Assembly: GCA_001931905.2 (NCBI GenBank)
Contig: MSJI02000684.1
Span: 48,163 to 112,162, forward strand
Source of the DNA: Cladosporium sp. IMV 00045
Taxonomy: Eukaryota; Ascomycota; Dothideomycetes; Cladosporiales; Cladosporiaceae
Reading direction: 5' to 3'
DNA: 64,000 nt
The notes below the pieces were generated by a model. It saw only the letters and a list, made by a program, of their open reading frames with translations, did no database searches and was not told where the DNA came from. The position numbers were made by a program, and so were the translations under genes. Shown here in pieces: positions 29,477-40,414 of the stretch (its first letter is position 1; each line of letters opens with the position of its first letter).

Positions 29477-30906
29477 CTACATCGCAAGATAAAACAGTCC
29501 CCACCCCAACGAGAACACCACCCAACTCCAACCCCATATCCTCCCCCTATCCTCAGCACCACCAACCTCCTCCGGCGCCTCATACCCAAACCCAGCATCA
29601 ACACACCCATCTTTCAAAACCGGAAAAGCCCACGTCCCCTCCTCCCCCACATCCTCAGGAATCCACCCATCGCTCCACCCACGCCTGTAACTCCACGTAT
29701 CAATCTCCCACTCCGTCTTCCACGTCCAGAAATACCAGCCTTGGACCGGTTGGCCGGGAGCTGAGGGGGAGTAGGCGCGTGCTTGCGATTCGAAGAGGAG
29801 GCGGTACCATGTTCTTTGGGCACGGGATGGCTCATGAGAGTGTGAGAAATCTTCCTCAGAGGAAGGGGAGGAGTTGGTTTCGAGGCTGAATTCGCCTACC
29901 ACTGTGGGATGTTGGGTGAGGGAGGTGTTTTTCAGGAGGTGCGAGGTTTCGCAGATGTGTGTGAGAATTTCGTCGCGGGTTAGGTTGGCGTAGGGTGGGA
30001 AGGCGTAGTATTGGTGCGTGTCGAGGATTATGGAGGAGGAGGATGTTTGGTTGGCGAGGGGAGTGTAGGTCTGCCAGTAGGAGGGGCCCCAGAAGGCGTC
30101 TTTGCGATGTTAGTGCGTGATTTTGTGTGTGATAGCAGTTGGGCAAGGGGAGGGGAGACTTGCCGTGGATTGTGATATTGATTCTGTTAGAGCTGGCTCG
30201 ACTAATCAATTCAGCTCCGTCTGTGTAAAAGTCTTTCAGTTGGGACATAGGGAAGTCGTCGTCGTGCAATCTGGGCTCGTTCAGGAGCTCGATGGATGTT
30301 ACTGCGCTCCCATATAGATCCTGCGAGAACTCCTCAGTGAGGTTTCGTAGCACGTCCAAGCTCCTGTCTGCATTCGAAGAGTTACTGGGAAACAAGACGG
30401 GTCCGATGAGGCCACTGTTATCTTGACCGTTCTGGGATCCCGGTGCGCCGTGGAGGTCTATCATGACTTGCAAGCCCGTCTCGTGAGCCCAATGTACCGC
30501 CTGGATGAGGTGAGGATACTGTCCATCCACATAAGGCTCATCATCGCGGACGTCAACAGTCCAGTAGCCGATAGGGATACGGACTGCGTTGAGGCCCGCC
30601 GATGCCATGTCTTCGAAGTCATCGCGGGTGATGAAGTCATCCCAATGTCTTTTTAGCGTTTTCTGGCATCTGTCTTTGCCAAGTTCGTTACACAGGTTCC
30701 ATTCGTCTTCTGTTCTGGTAGACTCGAAGATCGATGGCGTTATCCTGCATTTCGTTAGAGGACGCAGGGTATAGTGAAAGGCCATTTGCCACTCACCATT
30801 CTTCTACTAGAAGCCATCCTCCTAAATTCACGCCTCGAATGGGTTCTGCAAATATTCCACTGAAGAGCTCTGCCAAAGTGATAACGCAAATGCCAATGGA
30901 CCACAT
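29477..30906 (-). CDS. GH5 exo-1,3-beta-glucanase with C-terminal hydrophobic tail
   Basis: Three exons, 30906-30797, 30744-30164 and 30099-29477, encode 437 residues. Intron 1 (30745-30796) is GT..AG; intron 2 (30100-30163) begins GCAAGT, a GC-AG intron, and its removal restores the family motif IHDAF. Signal peptide MWSIGICVITLAELFSGIFA. GH5 features: [41 protein letters not shown], acid/base Glu193 (LLNEP), DTHQYYAF and nucleophile Glu300 (VVGEFS), then GWYFWTWKTE. The C-terminus ends in a hydrophobic run (WSWVVFSLGWGLFYLAM), fitting a GPI-anchor signal or membrane tail. Expected role: cell-wall beta-1,3-glucan trimming at the surface. Confidence 0.9.
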
Positions 30907-31578
30907 GCGTATGGTATATTGTGTGTGTTTGCCGCAGTTTTTGTGTATCACAGATCTTCTTATCTATACTTCTTTCCGTGTTGTGATCGTGCTAGAGAAG
31001 AATCTAGTATCGAGTATCCTTAAGCCTGATGAAACATAAAGCTAGCGAGTACGTCACGATATGAAATGAGACAATATAATGCCGGGATACCTGCACAGGA
31101 TATAGTCAGAACGTAATGATTAGATGCAGCCCCAACAAGACTGCGATGGTTCTCGCCTAGGCGCTTCGCCACAGATTGACGTCGTGTCCTGCGCCTTCAC
31201 ATTGGCTTTTGCCGATCCCTACCGATGCCGAGAAGAGCACCATGGCGAGGTCGCAATTTGACAATAACCAAAGCGCATCTTATACTCCAGAGATGATATC
31301 GAGATGGTCGATGGTTGTATGTTATGCGAGATGTGAGTGAGCAATCTGAAAGCCTGCGAGGATCGCAAGTTGAACTCGGACTCCACCTCGAACGTTTTCT
31401 GCCCGGCTTTCACTCACATCCAACACAACCTCGATAGAACCTTTAATACTCACTATCAAGGATTCGACTTAGATTTTACGACACATACTCATCCAGGGAC
31501 TTTGAGCGATAGACGCAACGCCTAATTCCTCCGGAGGGCCACTGTGTTCAAGACAGAGAAAAGAGAAAAGAAATCAAC
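30907..31578. other. Divergent promoter region glucanase / JMJD7-like
   Basis: 672 bp between two start codons; no gene or strong motif recognised. Confidence 0.45.
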
Positions 31579-32736
31579 ATGCCGGCCCAAGACCCCATCG
31601 CAGACCTCATCTCGAATTATCACGAACTCAACGCCACTGTAGTCGACGAATTGTACGAAGAACCATCCGCTCTCGAGTTCATGCGCTATGTGGCCAGGAA
31701 TAGACCGTTCGTTGTACGTCGAGGAGCCAAATCCTGGAAAGCATGCGAGACTTGGGATGCAGCGTATCTGGCGAAGGTCATGAAAGACGAAGACGTGCAA
31801 GTCGCTGTGACTCCGTATGGGTAAGTGAGTTGATCACCATGTGAGCCAGTCTGGACAATACCTAACAGCTCCTAGCAATGCAGACGGTGTAGTCGAAAGA
31901 GAAGATGGCACACTCCTCTTCGTAGAACCTCACCAAACGCAAGAAAACTTCGTCGACTTCATGCACTACGTCCAAAAAGACAGCTCTCTCCCAGCCTCTT
32001 CACCACCAGAAATCAGGAACGTAAAATATGCCCAAACACGTAAGCCCTAAGCAATTCCTCTCTTAGCCAACCCAAAACCCCAACCCCTAACCCTCCCACC
32101 CCAACCGCAGAAAACGACAACCTCCGCGCCGAATACTTCACCCTCTTCGCCGACGTCCCCCCAGACGTCTCCTGGGCGCGCATCGCCCTCCAGCAATCCG
32201 CCGACGCCATCAACTTCTGGCTCGGAAACGACCGCTCCGTGACAGCAATGCACAAAGACAACTACGAGAACGTGTACGTGCAAGTGATCGGCAAAAAGCA
32301 CTTCGTGCTCTTGCCGCCGGTCGAAATGCCGTGTGCGAATGAGAAGGTGTTGGGGCAGTTTCGCTACGCCCCTGCTGCTGCTGATGATGGGAGTGAAGAG
32401 GAGTTAGTGATCGAAGCACAGCGCGACACAGAGCCCATTCCCGTCGCGGTGTGGGATCCGGAAGTCCCTGAGGAGCGGACGTCGGAGTACTCGCATCTTT
32501 CGAGGCCTTTACACATCACGCTGGAGGAGGGCGATATGCTTTATTTGCCGGCTATGTGGTATCATAAGGTGAAGCAGACGAGTGGGCCGGAGGGTTTCGC
32601 GTGCGCGGTTAATTATTGGTATGATATGAGTTTTGAAGGGAGTTTTTGGGCGAGTAATGCGTTTGTGAGGGATGTTGCGCTGGCGAAGGGGACGGGGGTA
32701 AGGTATCCCGATTTGGAGATGGGGGTGGAGGGCTGA
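31579..32736 (+). CDS. JMJD7-like JmjC-domain hydroxylase
   Basis: Three exons, 31579-31820, 31876-32039 and 32111-32736, give 343 residues. The cupin/JmjC fold is clear: FMRYVARNRPFVVRRGAKSW near the start, NFWLGNDRSVTAMHKDNYEN with the iron ligands His183 and Asp185, VQVIGKKHFVLLPP, and MLYLPAMWYHKV with the second His at 287. The layout matches JMJD7, a 2-oxoglutarate/Fe(II) lysyl hydroxylase acting on TRAFAC GTPases in animals; the fungal substrate is unknown. A conserved NYWYDMSFEG segment follows. Intron 2 is C-rich and holds a short telomere-like CCCTAACCCT (about 32085-32094). Confidence 0.88.
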
Positions 32737-32968
32737 AGGGGTGTGAGGCAGGGTTTTAGGGGTGTCGTCAAAATGGATAGAGTGTTTTTAGGCATGGAAA
32801 GTTTTGTTGGGAATGGAAGTCTGGGTATGTGTCAAAGAGTTCATACTCGTCAAATGCTCGATCTAGGGTATCTCTCGCTGTACAACAATAAAGAAGAGAA
32901 GGAATAGGAAAATCGTAGGAAACATGAAACCCCCGACGCAGCAGCTCAGGTTGTGCCATCAAAGAAGT

Positions 32969-34643
32969 TCAACCCTTAAACGTCTTCACCTTGATGCCCT
33001 GCAACCCTCTCACGCTAGTCCATACCGTCTCGCTAACTCTGGTTGGAATCTTGCGACCTTTCAGCCTTTGATCGATGAGCCACAAGCCCACAACGAACTC
33101 TTCTTTGCCCAGACTCTTGGCAGGCGGGTTGGTCTGTGGCGCGACGAGATTCCATACCGTCTCGAGTTCGGCCCGAGGTAAGCGTGAGCGCATCCAAATG
33201 TCGCGGACGACGATGCTGTGGATATTGTTGGGGAGGGAAGGGCTGAGGTGCATGCCGCGGTTTGCTGCCCAGAGGCCTTCGTAGCGTTTACGTTCGCCTT
33301 CAGTTACGGCATCGCGCCAGCGTTTGCGGTCACCTGTGGTACAGTTAGCACGAGTTTCTTCACGTAAAAGGGTGTAACAAGTACAAGAAGCAGGACTTAC
33401 CCTCATGATGTTTGTTAGGGTGCTTTGGACGCAGGTGACGCTTTTTCTTGTGCTTGCCGTATGGGTGCTGGCCGATCTCGCTGTCGGATGAGGAATCGGG
33501 ATCGCGAAGGGTGTGACGCATGCCTTTCTTGGTAGGACTTGGGGTGCGTGAATGGAAAGGTAACAGATGGCTAGGGCGACGTGGACTGCTAGTCGAGGGA
33601 GGTGCCAGCCTGTGAGGAGAGCTGGCTCGAGATGTTGCAAGGCTTGAGGCCACCATGGCGTTGGCGAGGTCGTCACCTAGGGTCAAAGGGGTCCTCCGGT
33701 TGTGATAGAGCTGATTGTAGGTCGCATTGAGGCTTGGGTTCGAATGGGTAGATGCTGATCGAATGGAGGCATCTGACTGTCTATGTGTTCGGGCGATGTC
33801 GATCGGTCGTGAGGTGGAGTGAAGGTCGCATAGAGGAGAGGGTTCAAGTTTCGGCGGACGAGATCTCGCAGGTGAAGGAGTGGGTGGTTGCTTTGCCAGG
33901 GGTTGTTTACTTGCGCGCATGGGACTCGGCGCTGTATCCTCTGAAGCGGATACATATTCCTCGTCGTCTGAGCTTATTGCTTCGGTACTGGCACGACCTT
34001 GTGCTGCTTGTGTCTTGATCTCGGCAACGGCACGATTTTTGGATTGGACGTCTTTGTCTTGATGGTGCGTACGGTCTTGTGCACGCTCTTTTTGGTCTTT
34101 TCCTTCATGTGGTGCAGCTTTGGCTTGAGCACGTACTTCCATGCTCCCGAGGGGCTTTCGAAGGGCATCTGGATGCTTCCTGGGATCGACCGGCCGTAGG
34201 GTATTGTTTTCGATTATGCCAACGTACGAAGTAGACGGAGAAATATGCTGAGACGTAGCCGGGTGCGAGTGGTGTACGGAGAGTCGACGAGGCTTGGGTT
34301 TGAGCGGAGGAGGAGCAGGTCGCTGTGCATTTACACGAGCTCGATTCACTGCGGCTTCCCCAGTCATGGCCTGCCTCATTGGCACAGCAGGAGGCATCCT
34401 GGCGGAAGGTGTTGGATGCTGCTGGTATGGAGTTGGCGATTTCGAGATTGGCCGTGATGGTGGTCCTCGTAGACTTGTTGCCGGACTGCTTCCCCTGCTT
34501 CTGACCATATCCCCATTGCTCTTTGAAGCTCCGCCGAAAGCCATGAGGGCACCCAGCAGTGCTGCATTGTTCTGCGGGCCAGTCATGTCTCTATTGCCCA
34601 TGGAAGAAGGTGCCCGCGATGGGCTTCTCTGCGTGCCTGCCAT
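32969..34643 (-). CDS. IRS4: Irs4/Tax4-like EH-domain protein
   Basis: Two exons, 34643-33401 and 33333-32969, with a 67-bp intron, encode 535 residues. The N-terminus [18 protein letters not shown] and the C-terminal EH domain (about 430-520: [49 protein letters not shown]) identify the Irs4 family. Yeast Irs4 and Tax4 regulate the PI(4,5)P2 phosphatase Inp51 and influence rDNA silencing and cell-wall integrity. The middle is a long Ser/Pro/Arg-rich disordered region. The first 21 codons lie inside the duplicated block: a 5' fragment recurs at 46287-46348. It is divergent from DNA ligase IV. Confidence 0.85.
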
Positions 34644-35360
34644 GCCGCAGAGAGCCACTTGTCGAAGTCGAAGTGTCAAGATCGAGCATCGTATCCAGAG
34701 CAGCGGCGTCGAGCTGGACTGGCAGGCCAAGGGCGTGCGGGCGAGAGAAGTGTCGGCGGTTTGGAGCGGATGTAAGAAACAGGGATCATCTCCAGGTTGC
34801 CCGGCGACAAAATGACGCGGTTCTCGCGCTTGCGGCTCATCTCACACCTGACAGCGCCCCGTGTGAGGGAGAGACGCCCATGGGAATCCGAATTGACTTC
34901 AGACCCACCGATGTACCTGAAATAGCACAACACTACCTAGTGTCAAAGAGACCGAGAACGATTTTTGATGCGTGTTGTGTCTTGTATCTCTTGCTGAAGC
35001 AAAGCCAAAGCATCCTGCTGGCGCCTGCTGAAACGCCATGCCCTAAGCACTCGACCTTGCTATCCTGCACATAATTACCTTAGGGGCCTACTGAGGACTG
35101 GCATCGAGCTCTAACAGATGACCTATAGCATTCACTTACTTCAGCCTATCCTCTCTCGCTTTGTGCAGATCTCGTGATTTGTGCTTGCTTCATGGACCTG
35201 CTCCTTGCACGCTGCTGCCTGCTGCCTGGAAGTCCAACGCCACCTCACGTATCATAAAGCAGCAATATAATCTCTACAACCAACACCGTGTTGCGTGCAA
35301 CGCAGCGAAATCACATGGTCGAACCGCCAGCTACTGCTGCTCGGCTGCTTCTCTGCCATC
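34644..35360. other. Divergent promoter region IRS4 / LIG4 (copy A)
   Basis: 717 bp, no supported gene. The Irs4-proximal third is identical to copy B; the rest has diverged by substitutions and small indels. Confidence 0.5.
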
Positions 35361-38351
35361 ATGTCGGACACAGAAGGCGATACCACCATGATCGATGAAG
35401 ATGCCGCTCGTGAAGAACACATGATGTACGGCCATGGTACTATGACCGAGCAACAATGGAATGACAAATACCCGAACCGTCCTCATAACCACTCCAAAAC
35501 CCTTCCCTTCTCTGACCTCTACCTTTCCCTATTCAACCCTCTTCGGGATAACCAGAAAAAGCCCGCCGGCGCCAGGACAAGACGCGCTAATAATGGGCAG
35601 CTGAACGCCAAAAGCCAGAGTGAGATTCGCGATAGAATCATCGACCGGTTCATTGCTCGCTGGCGGAAGGAAGTCGGCGATGATATCTTCCCTGCCTTCC
35701 GCCTCATCATGCCAGACAAAGACCGCGACCGACAGATGTACGGACTTAAGGAGATGACTATCGGCAAGCTTCTCGTCAAGATCTTGAAGATCAACAAGGA
35801 CACCGAAGATGGCTATAACCTCTTACACTGGAAGCTGCCAGGCGTGAGGTCTTCGAGCGTCCTGGCTGGCGACTTTTCTGGACGGTGTCACGAGGTCATA
35901 AGCAAGAGACCCATGCGCACAGCACCCGGAGACATGACGATCGCCGAGGTCAACGAGCTGCTTGATCGACTGGGTGCAGCGCAGAAGGAAGAGAATCAGA
36001 GGCCGATCTTGGAAGAGTTCTACAAACGCATGAATGCCGAGGAGCTCAAGTGGCTCATTCGCATGATTCTTCGCCAGATCAAAATCGGCGCCACCGAGAA
36101 GACCATACTCGAGAGATGGCACCGCGATGCCGAGAACTTGTTCAACATCTCCAGCAGCTTGCGCAGGGTTTGTTGGGAGCTGCACGACCCGAAGGTCTCG
36201 CTCGAAGGCGATGCCAAGGGCATCAATCTCATGCAGTGCTTTCAGCCCCAGCTTGCCGCCTTCCAAATGCGGACGATGGAGCAAATAGTCAAGAAAATGA
36301 AACCGGAAGGAGACGATGACACTTTCTGGATTGAAGAAAAACTAGACGGCGAACGCATGCAATTGCACATGATGCGGGACGAGGGCATGGCAGGAGGCTT
36401 TCGTCTCAAATTTTGGTCAAGAAAAGCCAAGGAGTACACACACCTCTACGGCGCAGGCCTTGAAGATAACTCTGGCTCGATTACCAAATACATGAAAGGC
36501 GCTTTCGGCGATGGCGTGCAGAACATCATCCTCGACGGCGAGATGATCAGCTGGGATATGGATTTGAACAAGATCGAGAACTTCGGCCACCTCAAGACCG
36601 CAGCAATTTCAGAGCAGGATCGTGAAGCGAAGTTCGGGACCGACACTGGTACGAGACCGGTCTTTCGCGTCTTCGACTGCCTCTATCTCAACGGCAAAGA
36701 TTTGACTGGGTACACCCTTCGCATTCGCTACGAGGTTTTGGAGAAGGCACTCAAGCCAGTTCATCGACGCATCGAGATCCATACGCACACCGAGGCCCGC
36801 GACGCATCTGAGATTGAACCCAAGCTGCGTGAGGTCGTTGCCGAGAAGAGCGAAGGGCTCGTTCTGAAGAATCCCCGATCAGCCTACCGCCTCAACGACC
36901 GTAACGACGACTGGATCAAAGTCAAGCCTGAATACATGACCGAGTTTGGCGAAGCGCTGGACTGTGTCATCATCGGCGGATACTACGGCTCCGGCAAACG
37001 AGGTGGCGGTATCAGCAGCTTTCTCTGCGGATTGCGCGTCGATCAAGAGCAGATTGACAGAGGAGACAATCCACAGAAATGCTACTCATTCTTCAAAGTC
37101 GGCGGCGGCTTCTCAACAGCCGACTACGCCGAAGTCCACCACCGCACCGATGGCAAATGGATGAAATACGACCCTAAAGACCCACCGATCGACTGGATAA
37201 TGCTCGGCGGCGGCCAAAACAATCAGCAGCAATGCGAAAAACCAGACGTCTGGATCAAGCCCGAGAACTCCGTCGTCTTAGAAGTCAAAGCCGCCAGCGC
37301 CACCGCCACGAACCAATTTGCCGCTGGCAAAACCCTCCGCTTCCCTCGACTGAAGAAAATCCGCGCCGACAAAACCTGGCAACAAGCACTCTCCAAGCTT
37401 GAATTCGAAAAAGTGCGCGAAAACGCCGAGGAAGAGCGCAAAGAGAAGAAATTCAAAGTCGAAAGCGCGCGCAAGAAGCGTTCTACCAGAAAACGCAAGC
37501 GTTCACTCGTCATCCAGGGCCACGAAGAGACCAAAGATGTCGACAGGTCTTTTGCCAGACCGAAGACGAAAGTCTTCGACGATATGAAATTCTTCATCAT
37601 GACGGAAGCTCTCAAGCCTCTCAAGAAATCCAAGGCAGAGATCGAAGCTTTCGTCAAAGCGAATGGTGGCACTATCGTTGCTTCTGAATCGGGTCACAAG
37701 ACCAAGTTGATCGCTGACCGGAATCTTGTCAAAGTCGCTTCAATTCAGAAGCGTGGGACGCACAGCATTGTTCGTCCGAGGTGGTTGTATGATGTCGTCG
37801 CGCAGACGGAGAAGGATGAGGCTCGGATTGATTTGGCTAATAGGGAGGAGGTGTTTCTCCTTCCGGTGGAGATGGAGAGGCATGTGTATTTCGCCACGGA
37901 GGAAGATGAGCAGAGATGGACGCCGAGTGTTGATAAGCACGGGGACAGCTATTACAGGGACATGGGACTGGATGAGCTGAGCGCTTTGCTTTCGAGAATG
38001 CCAGACAACGTCGGCAGTGCCTCGAAAGCAGACAAAGTCCTGGACGAAATCATTGGCGACGGGCAGGAGAAATTGGGCAGGGGATTGATGTTCGATGGCC
38101 TCAAGGCATATTTCGAGGGAGAAGACGCTGGAGCGCAGCGAACGTTCGAGTTCGCCGGTGGTGAGATTGCAGACACTCTACAGAGCGAAGGCATCACGCA
38201 TATGATCTTGCCGGAGGCGAGTGAGAAAGCGGACGAAATCAGAGCCGCTGTGTCTCGTCGAAGGAGAATGCCGCATCTTGTGACATCGGCGTGGATCGAG
38301 GCGTGTTGGGCTGAGGGAGATCGGTTGGATGAAGAGGGTTATTCCGCTTGA
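35361..38351 (+). CDS. LIG4: DNA ligase IV (copy A)
   Basis: Single exon, 996 residues from MSDTEGD. DNA ligase IV seals double-strand breaks in non-homologous end joining with Xrcc4/Lif1 and XLF. Seen: DNA-binding domain (about 45-270; LSLFNPLRDNQ, RQIKIGATEKTIL), adenylation domain with the AMP-binding lysine K327 in EEKLDGERMQLH, nucleotidyltransferase motifs ILDGEMISWD, FDCLYLNG, SEGLVLKNP and WIKVKPEYM, OB-fold with GGYYGSGKRGGGISSFLCG, and two BRCT domains after a Lys-rich linker (DDMKFFIMTEAL... and the C-terminal HLVTSAWIEACW). The frame is open upstream without a better start. A second copy of equal length is at 47069. Confidence 0.96.
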   Translation: MSDTEGDTTMIDEDAAREEHMMYGHGTMTEQQWNDKYPNRPHNHSKTLPFSDLYLSLFNPLRDNQKKPAGARTRRANNGQLNAKSQSEIRDRIIDRFIARWRKEVGDDIFPAFRLIMPDKDRDRQMYGLKEMTIGKLLVKILKINKDTEDGYNLLHWKLPGVRSSSVLAGDFSGRCHEVISKRPMRTAPGDMTIAEVNELLDRLGAAQKEENQRPILEEFYKRMNAEELKWLIRMILRQIKIGATEKTILERWHRDAENLFNISSSLRRVCWELHDPKVSLEGDAKGINLMQCFQPQLAAFQMRTMEQIVKKMKPEGDDDTFWIEEKLDGERMQLHMMRDEGMAGGFRLKFWSRKAKEYTHLYGAGLEDNSGSITKYMKGAFGDGVQNIILDGEMISWDMDLNKIENFGHLKTAAISEQDREAKFGTDTGTRPVFRVFDCLYLNGKDLTGYTLRIRYEVLEKALKPVHRRIEIHTHTEARDASEIEPKLREVVAEKSEGLVLKNPRSAYRLNDRNDDWIKVKPEYMTEFGEALDCVIIGGYYGSGKRGGGISSFLCGLRVDQEQIDRGDNPQKCYSFFKVGGGFSTADYAEVHHRTDGKWMKYDPKDPPIDWIMLGGGQNNQQQCEKPDVWIKPENSVVLEVKAASATATNQFAAGKTLRFPRLKKIRADKTWQQALSKLEFEKVRENAEEERKEKKFKVESARKKRSTRKRKRSLVIQGHEETKDVDRSFARPKTKVFDDMKFFIMTEALKPLKKSKAEIEAFVKANGGTIVASESGHKTKLIADRNLVKVASIQKRGTHSIVRPRWLYDVVAQTEKDEARIDLANREEVFLLPVEMERHVYFATEEDEQRWTPSVDKHGDSYYRDMGLDELSALLSRMPDNVGSASKADKVLDEIIGDGQEKLGRGLMFDGLKAYFEGEDAGAQRTFEFAGGEIADTLQSEGITHMILPEASEKADEIRAAVSRRRRMPHLVTSAWIEACWAEGDRLDEEGYSA

Positions 38352-39148
38352 AAGCACTTGCGTTCAAAGCATTCGTGGTGCGAAAGGTCTATCGACAATC
38401 GGCTGCTAAATTCACAGTCGACGGTCGATTCTCAATTGTCCACCAACATCCCTACTGCGAAATCGACCTTTTCGGTGACAAAGACCTTTAATTCCGTAAA
38501 TCATGTAAGCACCAAAAAATCACGATGATAAAAGCGACCTCTCAATCACCTCACATAGGGCTTTCCCGCATGGTTCGCTTGGACCTTTCATGTGCAAATA
38601 GAGTTTTCCTCACAACCTTGTGTCTTTCGCCTGTTGCTTCGCTTGGACCTTTCGAGTAATTCTCCCCGCCATGTTTTCGGCATCTGCTCTTTGGGATATA
38701 CCCCACTTCGAGATTGGGTGTCTCAAAAAATATGAGGATATAGCTGAACTGATGCTGTGTGTTTGAAGAACGTATGGGCATCTGTGGAAACAGATTTCAC
38801 CATGAAATCAACAGAATCTGATTGAAAGGAAATAGGCCACGGAATGGCTATCACAAGACTAATTACAAGCTGCGAGGACTACTACGACGTGAATGAATCG
38901 GGATGCGGTGACTACATGTACGGACTTATCACATCTTTCGATGACGACTTTTTAGGCTCAGAAGCCGACGAATCCTCAAAAGCAGGTGGCTTCATAATCA
39001 GGTCCTAGCTCTATGACTACTTCCAAGCCAGAACAACTTTCCTTTGATATAAAAAAACCTCGTTTCCGACAACCGGAAAAATCCTGGAAGTTCAATTTTG
39101 CAAGCATTCTTCCCGCACGTTGCAAACATCGACCATATCACATACACA
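38352..39148. other. Intergenic LIG4 to Gfo/Idh (copy A)
   Basis: 797 bp, no supported gene. A 16-bp direct repeat TTCGCTTGGACCTTTC occurs at 38574-38589 and 38638-38653; the surrounding 150 bp is well conserved in copy B. Confidence 0.5.
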
Positions 39149-40309
39149 ATGCCCAGCCAAGCACCTTTCAACGTGGCCGTTGTAGGCTACGGCCTCAGGT
39201 GAGTAGGCAACTCAATGGATAACCATACCACCTCTCGAGGAAACAGGATCTGACAAGACCCTAGCGCCAAAGTCTTCCACATCCCATTCGTCCTGGCTCT
39301 CCCTTCTGTCTACAAACTCCACGGCATCGTCCAACGCTCCCCCAAACCCAATGACAATGCCGAGCAAGACCACCCCGGCACCAAAGCCTACCGCAGCATC
39401 GACGAAGCCCTCGCCGACAAAGAAGTCGACCTCGTCATCATCACCAGCATCCCTGATACTCACTTCTCCATGTGCAAAGCCGCCCTCGAAGCAGGCAAGA
39501 ACGTCGTGGTTGAGAAACCCTTCGTCCCCACCGCCGCCGAAGCCGAAGAACTCGTCCAGATCGAGAAGAAATCCGGCAAGAAACTTGCCGTCTACCAAAA
39601 CCGCCGCTTCGACGCCGACTACGTGACTCTCAAGCAGGTGATCGCGAGCGGCTCTCTGGGCGACATCGCCGAGTTTGAAACGCACTTCGACCGCCACCGC
39701 CCCGATCCCCCGGCCGACAGCTGGAAGGCCAAGGATGTACCCGGCCACGGTGCCGTCTACGATCTCGGAACCCACCTCATTGACCAGATCTACGCTCTCT
39801 TCGGCAACCCAGAGCGCGTCACGGGCATCGTCGGTAACCAGCGCCGTGGCGTCACGGGTGGTTCGGCGGACAGCTGTACCGTGCTGCTGCATTACGACTC
39901 CAAGCAATTGCTCGTCACCGCCAAAGCCGGCGTCATCAGCCCTGAAATCGACCAGCTGCGCTTCTGGGTTCGCGGCACGAAAGGAGGCTTCAAGAAATTC
40001 CACCTCGACCCGCAGGAAGACCAGCTTAAGGTCGCGAAGGCTGGCGCGCCTTTGCCGCAGAACTTCGGCGTTGAGCAGGAAGGTCGCGCTGCGGATGTGA
40101 CTACTCTTGGTGCTGATGGCAAGCTCGAGAAGAAGACTTGGCCTACTGTTAGCCCTCCGCCGACGTATGTTGAGTATTATCGCGCCGTTGGAAGGGCGTT
40201 GGCGGGTGAGGCTGAGGTTCCGGTTAGGGCGGAGGAGGCGAGGGATGTGCTGAGGGTCATTGAGGCTGCGCTGCTTAGTTCGAAGGAGGGGAAGAGTGTT
40301 ACTTTGTAG
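39149..40309 (+). CDS. Gfo/Idh/MocA-family NAD(P)-dependent oxidoreductase (copy A)
   Basis: Two exons, 39149-39198 and 39265-40309, with a 66-bp intron, give 364 residues. Exon 1 carries the Rossmann glycine motif (VAVVGYGLSAKVFHIP, completed by splicing). Further: VDLVIITSIPDTHFSM, GKNVVVEKPFVPTAAEAEEL (the EKP catalytic-lysine motif), QNRRFDADY, HGAVYDLGTHLIDQI (D-x-G-x-H-x-x-D catalytic motif). The family reduces or oxidises sugars and related ketones with NAD(P); the substrate here is unknown. Copy B at 50764 differs at about nine residues. Confidence 0.92.
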
Positions 40310-40414
40310 ATTGGTGAGGCACGTACATGAGTGATGATGCACAATGTACAAATTTCATGTTCTGAAGACCATCTTATGTGCAAATCATTACGCGTCAAAG
40401 CAAAAGTGACTATT

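Noticed and set aside
32085..32094. Telomere-like CCCTAACCCT
   Set aside because: Only about one and a half repeat units inside a C-rich intron of the JMJD7-like gene; not a telomere remnant.
38551..38781. Small minus-strand frame with a counterpart at 50175-50417
   Set aside because: Part of the frame is shared between copies but its ends are frame-shifted, and the DNA conservation does not show a codon pattern.
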